Of a DNA stretch of 37,055 bases, positions 34,094 to 37,055 are shown in pieces. The DNA comes from Saccharofermentans sp. (lineage in GTDB: Bacteria > Bacillota_A > Clostridia > Saccharofermentanales > Saccharofermentanaceae): assembly GCA_024692105.1 (NCBI GenBank), contig JAILMZ010000099.1, positions 1 through 37,055 of the forward strand. The letters run 5' to 3'. The position numbers and the translations under genes are program-made. Under the pieces are notes generated by a model. It saw only the letters and a program-made list of their open reading frames with translations, had not been told where the DNA came from and did not search any database. Positions within the stretch are counted from its first letter, which is position 1. Every line of letters begins with the position of its first letter.

Positions 34094-34204
34094 GTGAGTA
34101 AAAAATGAGTCCAGGGGCACAAAATACTCACTTTTTACTCATTTTCCTCCATTTGTGAGTAAAAAATGAGTAATACCATCGAATTACTCATTTTTAACTC
34201 ATTC
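34094..34204. repeat. Two tandem 15-bp-stem hairpins, 61-bp period
   Basis: The 15-mer GAGTAAAAAATGAGT occurs at 34096-34110 and again at 34157-34171. Each copy is followed after 14-15 bases by its near-perfect reverse complement (34126-34140 and 34186-34200, 14 of 15 matching each). The second hairpin has an uninterrupted 13-bp stem. The pair lies between the terminators of two convergent genes and is not itself followed by a T-run after each stem in the right place for either gene. The 258 bases from 34019 to 34276 hold only this element and the two terminators. Confidence 0.85.
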
Positions 34205-34220
34205 GGACAAAAAAGCAGCA

Positions 34221-34254
34221 AAAATAAACCCCTGAAGCGCAAACTCCAGGGGTT
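34221..34254 (-). terminator. Rho-independent terminator of the GH9 gene
   Basis: AACCCCTG (34227-34234) pairs with CAGGGGTT (34247-34254) around a 12-base loop, followed on the minus strand by TATTTTTG. It lies 23 bases after the stop at 34277. Confidence 0.88.
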
Positions 34255-34276
34255 CAGGATCAAGTTTTAACAGTTC

Positions 34277-36577
34277 TTAAGCCAGCTCGGCCGCGAACAC
34301 ATAGATCAGCGGAGAGTTCCAGTAAACTGCGACCTCGTTAGTCGAGTAGCTCTGCGAGCTGTCGATGTAGCACATGGACGGAGCCGCATCAGCAAGTACC
34401 ATCTCGGCATACGGATCTTCAAGATTGCTGTTCGCACCGCCTGCGAGCATGCCGGGCAGTACCTCGCCTGTCGCCTGCGCAGGTCTGTGGTGAATATCGG
34501 TCGGGTTGAACGTGCCGTATCCGGTCACGAAACAATAACCGAGAGCATTCGCACCGAGCAGGTAGTCGAGCTGCCTTGTAGCTGCCGCCTTGTATTTCGC
34601 GGAAGCATCGCCTTCAGTGACATTCGCTGCCATGTAGAGGATCTCGCCGTTGACTGCAACGGAAAGGTTCGAACCCCAAGGATACTCTGTACCGAGGCTC
34701 TGATAGTAACAGTCTTTCTCTGCTGCTGCGATGATACTGTCGGCTTCTGCGAGAAGCCTGGACTTAGCGGTCTCTGCAAGTTCAGTCTTGGACTTGGCAA
34801 GATCGTACTCTGCGTACAGACCCATTCCCTGCCATCCGAGCCACTCAGCCGGATCGCCGTTCCATGCAGTCTGGATAAAGTCTGCATAACCTACGGCATC
34901 ACCTGCATCCGCACCGCTTACGCCTGCCTGGCAGGCAAGATAGAGTTCAGCTGCAGCCCAGAGTTTCTCGTCGAGCATGTTTGTATCGGGATACTCACCT
35001 GTCTCCATGCCCTGAGGATTTGTAAAGCCTGTTGTATCTTCGAGATCTGCAATGTAGCCCCACGCCTTAACTGCTGCTGCATAGCATGTTGCGGAGAAGT
35101 CAGCATCGATGTCCTTGTAGATGACAGATGCTTTCGCCATGACTGCTGCGAAGTCTCCTGTTGCTGCCGTGGAGATCGGAGCGATAACGAGTTCGTCTGT
35201 CTCCTCTTCAGGCATAACCATGCCCGGGAATACCATGCATGTTACCTTGTGATATACGCCGCCGGAAGTCTCGTCCTGCATCTTAAGCATCCACTCAAGC
35301 TCGAACCTTGCCTCGTCCAGGAGGTCAGGGATGCCGTTGCCGCTTTCGGGGATGCCGAAATCATCTGCGGTCGCATTGCAGTCTTCGTATGCTGCGAAAA
35401 GGTCAGCGATAGTTTTCGCGCCGGATACGACGTATCTGCCGTAGTCGCCTGCATCGTGCCATCCGCCGGAAACGTCCTTGTACTCGCTTGTGCCGTAGAT
35501 GACTGCCTCTGTATCGTGGCAAACGCCGTGAGCGTAAACGCCTGCGATCGCGGGATCCGTCTCGACGCCGCAGCGCTGATCGTAAAGCATGAGGACAGTG
35601 TCCTTGTATATATCGTTGTAGACATCAGCACCGATCTTGAATGTGTAAGAAGAACCTGCGTTCGTGTAGATGTAGTAAGTGCCTGCCTCCTTGATCTCGG
35701 AGAAATCTCCCTTGGCAACATTCATCTCGCTTGCGGGATCGTATGTGGCACCGCCGAGCTTGCCCTGGTACACGATAAGACCTGTGTCATTATTGACTAC
35801 ATAGAAATCTTCCTGGTCTGCATCCGTCTTCACGAAAACAGTCTTCGTGTCCTCGGGGAGGTATCCGACCTGGTTGATGTTGACGTTCAGATAAGAAGGG
35901 ATCGTTGCGACTGTCTGAGCGTTCTCAGCATTCTTGATGACGAGCTTGATGTTGTCGATGTAGACGTTGTGCTTGCCCGGATCATCTGTCATGTCGTCCA
36001 TCTTGCCCATGTTGAAGCAAAGTCTGGGCGCGGGATCCGAAGTCTCGTTCATCGTAAAGTCTACGGAGAAGTTCAGGACATCGGGACCTACCTCGATGTA
36101 TTCGCCCTGATATGCGTGATAGTCGCCGCCGTTGAGCTGAAGACGGTATTCGACCTGTCTTGTGATATCTGAAGAGATATCAAAGCTCAGTGTGTACTCG
36201 CAACCCTCAGCGAGTTCGAAACCGTCCCAGTAAGCCTGGTTCGCATAATCTTTATTGCCGCATTTGCTGATGGCGCAGACGAGCTGTCCGTCTTCAGCCT
36301 TCAGGTCTAAAGTACCGCCGTCGGTATAGACCATGAAGCCGTCTACATCGTTATCGTCGAAATTGATATCGATGATAGCCTCATCAGCGCTAAGACCCGT
36401 ATCTTCCCCGCTTGTTACTGCCGGGGCGTTGTCTTCGAGTGTAGCGGCCGGTTTTTCTGCCTGCTTGCCTACCATGGGACCGTTGAATCCTTCGGTCTTA
36501 AAGAGGGCACAGCCGTTCATTACAATAGCGGTCGCGAGCGAAAGTGCGATCGCGGATATTGCGTGTGACTTCTTCAT
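34277..36577 (-). CDS. Glycoside hydrolase family 9 cellulase, lipoprotein
   Basis: Cleaves beta-1,4-glucan. From the ATG at 36577 it has 766 residues: signal peptide with lipobox ending at Cys23 (VMNGC), a linker, a CBM4/9-like carbohydrate-binding domain (about 65-215), an Ig-like CelD_N domain (about 230-318, INQVGYLPEDTKTVFVK), and the GH9 catalytic domain (about 322-766). GGWHDAGDYGRYV holds the catalytic-base Asp375 and Asp378; HHRPA (696-700) and the acid Glu748 in STNEVA are present. AAGGAG stands about 7 bases before the ATG; the frame extends to 36634 without need. Lipid anchoring is less usual than secretion or cellulosome docking; no dockerin is seen. Single-gene unit. Confidence 0.95.
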   Translation of the reverse strand: MKKSHAISAIALSLATAIVMNGCALFKTEGFNGPMVGKQAEKPAATLEDNAPAVTSGEDTGLSADEAIIDINFDDNDVDGFMVYTDGGTLDLKAEDGQLVCAISKCGNKDYANQAYWDGFELAEGCEYTLSFDISSDITRQVEYRLQLNGGDYHAYQGEYIEVGPDVLNFSVDFTMNETSDPAPRLCFNMGKMDDMTDDPGKHNVYIDNIKLVIKNAENAQTVATIPSYLNVNINQVGYLPEDTKTVFVKTDADQEDFYVVNNDTGLIVYQGKLGGATYDPASEMNVAKGDFSEIKEAGTYYIYTNAGSSYTFKIGADVYNDIYKDTVLMLYDQRCGVETDPAIAGVYAHGVCHDTEAVIYGTSEYKDVSGGWHDAGDYGRYVVSGAKTIADLFAAYEDCNATADDFGIPESGNGIPDLLDEARFELEWMLKMQDETSGGVYHKVTCMVFPGMVMPEEETDELVIAPISTAATGDFAAVMAKASVIYKDIDADFSATCYAAAVKAWGYIADLEDTTGFTNPQGMETGEYPDTNMLDEKLWAAAELYLACQAGVSGADAGDAVGYADFIQTAWNGDPAEWLGWQGMGLYAEYDLAKSKTELAETAKSRLLAEADSIIAAAEKDCYYQSLGTEYPWGSNLSVAVNGEILYMAANVTEGDASAKYKAAATRQLDYLLGANALGYCFVTGYGTFNPTDIHHRPAQATGEVLPGMLAGGANSNLEDPYAEMVLADAAPSMCYIDSSQSYSTNEVAVYWNSPLIYVFAAELA

Positions 36578-36670
36578 AAGAACACTCCTTGGGTTTAATG
36601 ATTTTAATATAAGCATTAAACCTGCAATAATCAATCAACTATGCAAAGTCATGACTGAAAAATAACATAA

Positions 36671-36706
36671 AACAAAAACCGTCCGCAGGATATTTCCCGC
36701 GGACGG
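36671..36706 (-). terminator. Rho-independent terminator of gdhA
   Basis: CCGTCCGC (36679-36686) and GCGGACGG (36699-36706) form a strong GC stem with a 12-base loop; TTTTTGTTTT follows on the minus strand. It lies 28 bases after the gdhA stop. Confidence 0.92.
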
Positions 36707-36733
36707 CATGGAATTCAGTTTGTTCTGATCTTA

Positions 36734-37055
<322 letters not shown>

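Noticed and set aside
34096..34200. Transcription terminators
   Set aside because: Both adjacent genes already have proper GC-rich terminators, and these AT-rich stems are too long and repeated.
34487..36172. Long plus-strand open frame (561 codons) opposite the GH9 gene
   Set aside because: Cys/Val-rich translation without motifs; it is the mirror of the GH9 reading frame, whose motifs are clear.

Overview
The window reads as a core-genome segment of an anaerobic Firmicute of class Clostridia, possibly a rumen or gut Oscillospirales/Saccharofermentans-like bacterium. The class placement rests on Gram-positive operon orders (acpP-rnc-smc-ftsY; efp-asp23-amaP-DUF2273-nusB-xseA-xseB-ispA-dxs; nadK-argR-recN), strong AGGAGG ribosome sites, lipoproteins without outer-membrane genes, RNase Y, a LytR-CpsA-Psr protein and a membrane pyrophosphatase. 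The finer placement is inference from the lipoprotein GH9 cellulase, the Thr-rich linkers and the DUF4428 protein. No phage, insertion sequence, CRISPR array, tRNA or rRNA was seen. Most genes are on the minus strand.

Layout. 1-3.3 kb: hppA (ion-pumping pyrophosphatase with unusual active-site loops) and a DUF4428 zinc-ribbon protein. 3.4-9.7 kb (minus, read right to left): rimO-pgsA, acpP with its own promoter and terminator, then rnc-smc-ftsY. 10.99-11.3 kb: a 300-base non-coding stretch with a 64-bp tandem repeat. 11.3-13.9 kb: rny and a divergent RluA-type pseudouridine synthase. 13.9-16.9 kb: nadK-argR-recN. 17.0-20.1 kb: an orphan solute-binding lipoprotein and two small membrane proteins, sitting between nadK and dxs where tlyA is often found. 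20.2-27.3 kb: yqeG, efp, asp23, amaP, DUF2273, nusB, xseA, xseB, ispA, dxs, tightly packed with many 1-14 base overlaps. 27.4-29.8 kb (plus): aspartate kinase and a coupled membrane protein. 29.9-34.0 kb: an envelope cluster, with LCP plus a PP2C-like pseudophosphatase/SH3 membrane protein on minus and a DUF3048 lipoprotein diverging on plus. 34.1-34.2 kb: paired long hairpins. 34.3-36.6 kb: GH9 cellulase lipoprotein. Window end: 3' part of glutamate dehydrogenase.

How the genes fit together. The core genes cover isoprenoid precursor synthesis (dxs, ispA), phospholipid and acyl-carrier supply (pgsA, acpP), membrane targeting (ftsY), chromosome organisation and repair (smc, recN, xseAB), and RNA and ribosome processing (rnc, rny, rimO, RluA-family, nusB, efp). 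The least ordinary parts are the PP2C-like receptor-shaped protein beside LCP, the two intergenic repeat loci, the genes whose -10 box abuts the start codon with no Shine-Dalgarno (rimO, the RluA-family gene), and the altered motifs of the pyrophosphatase and XseA.
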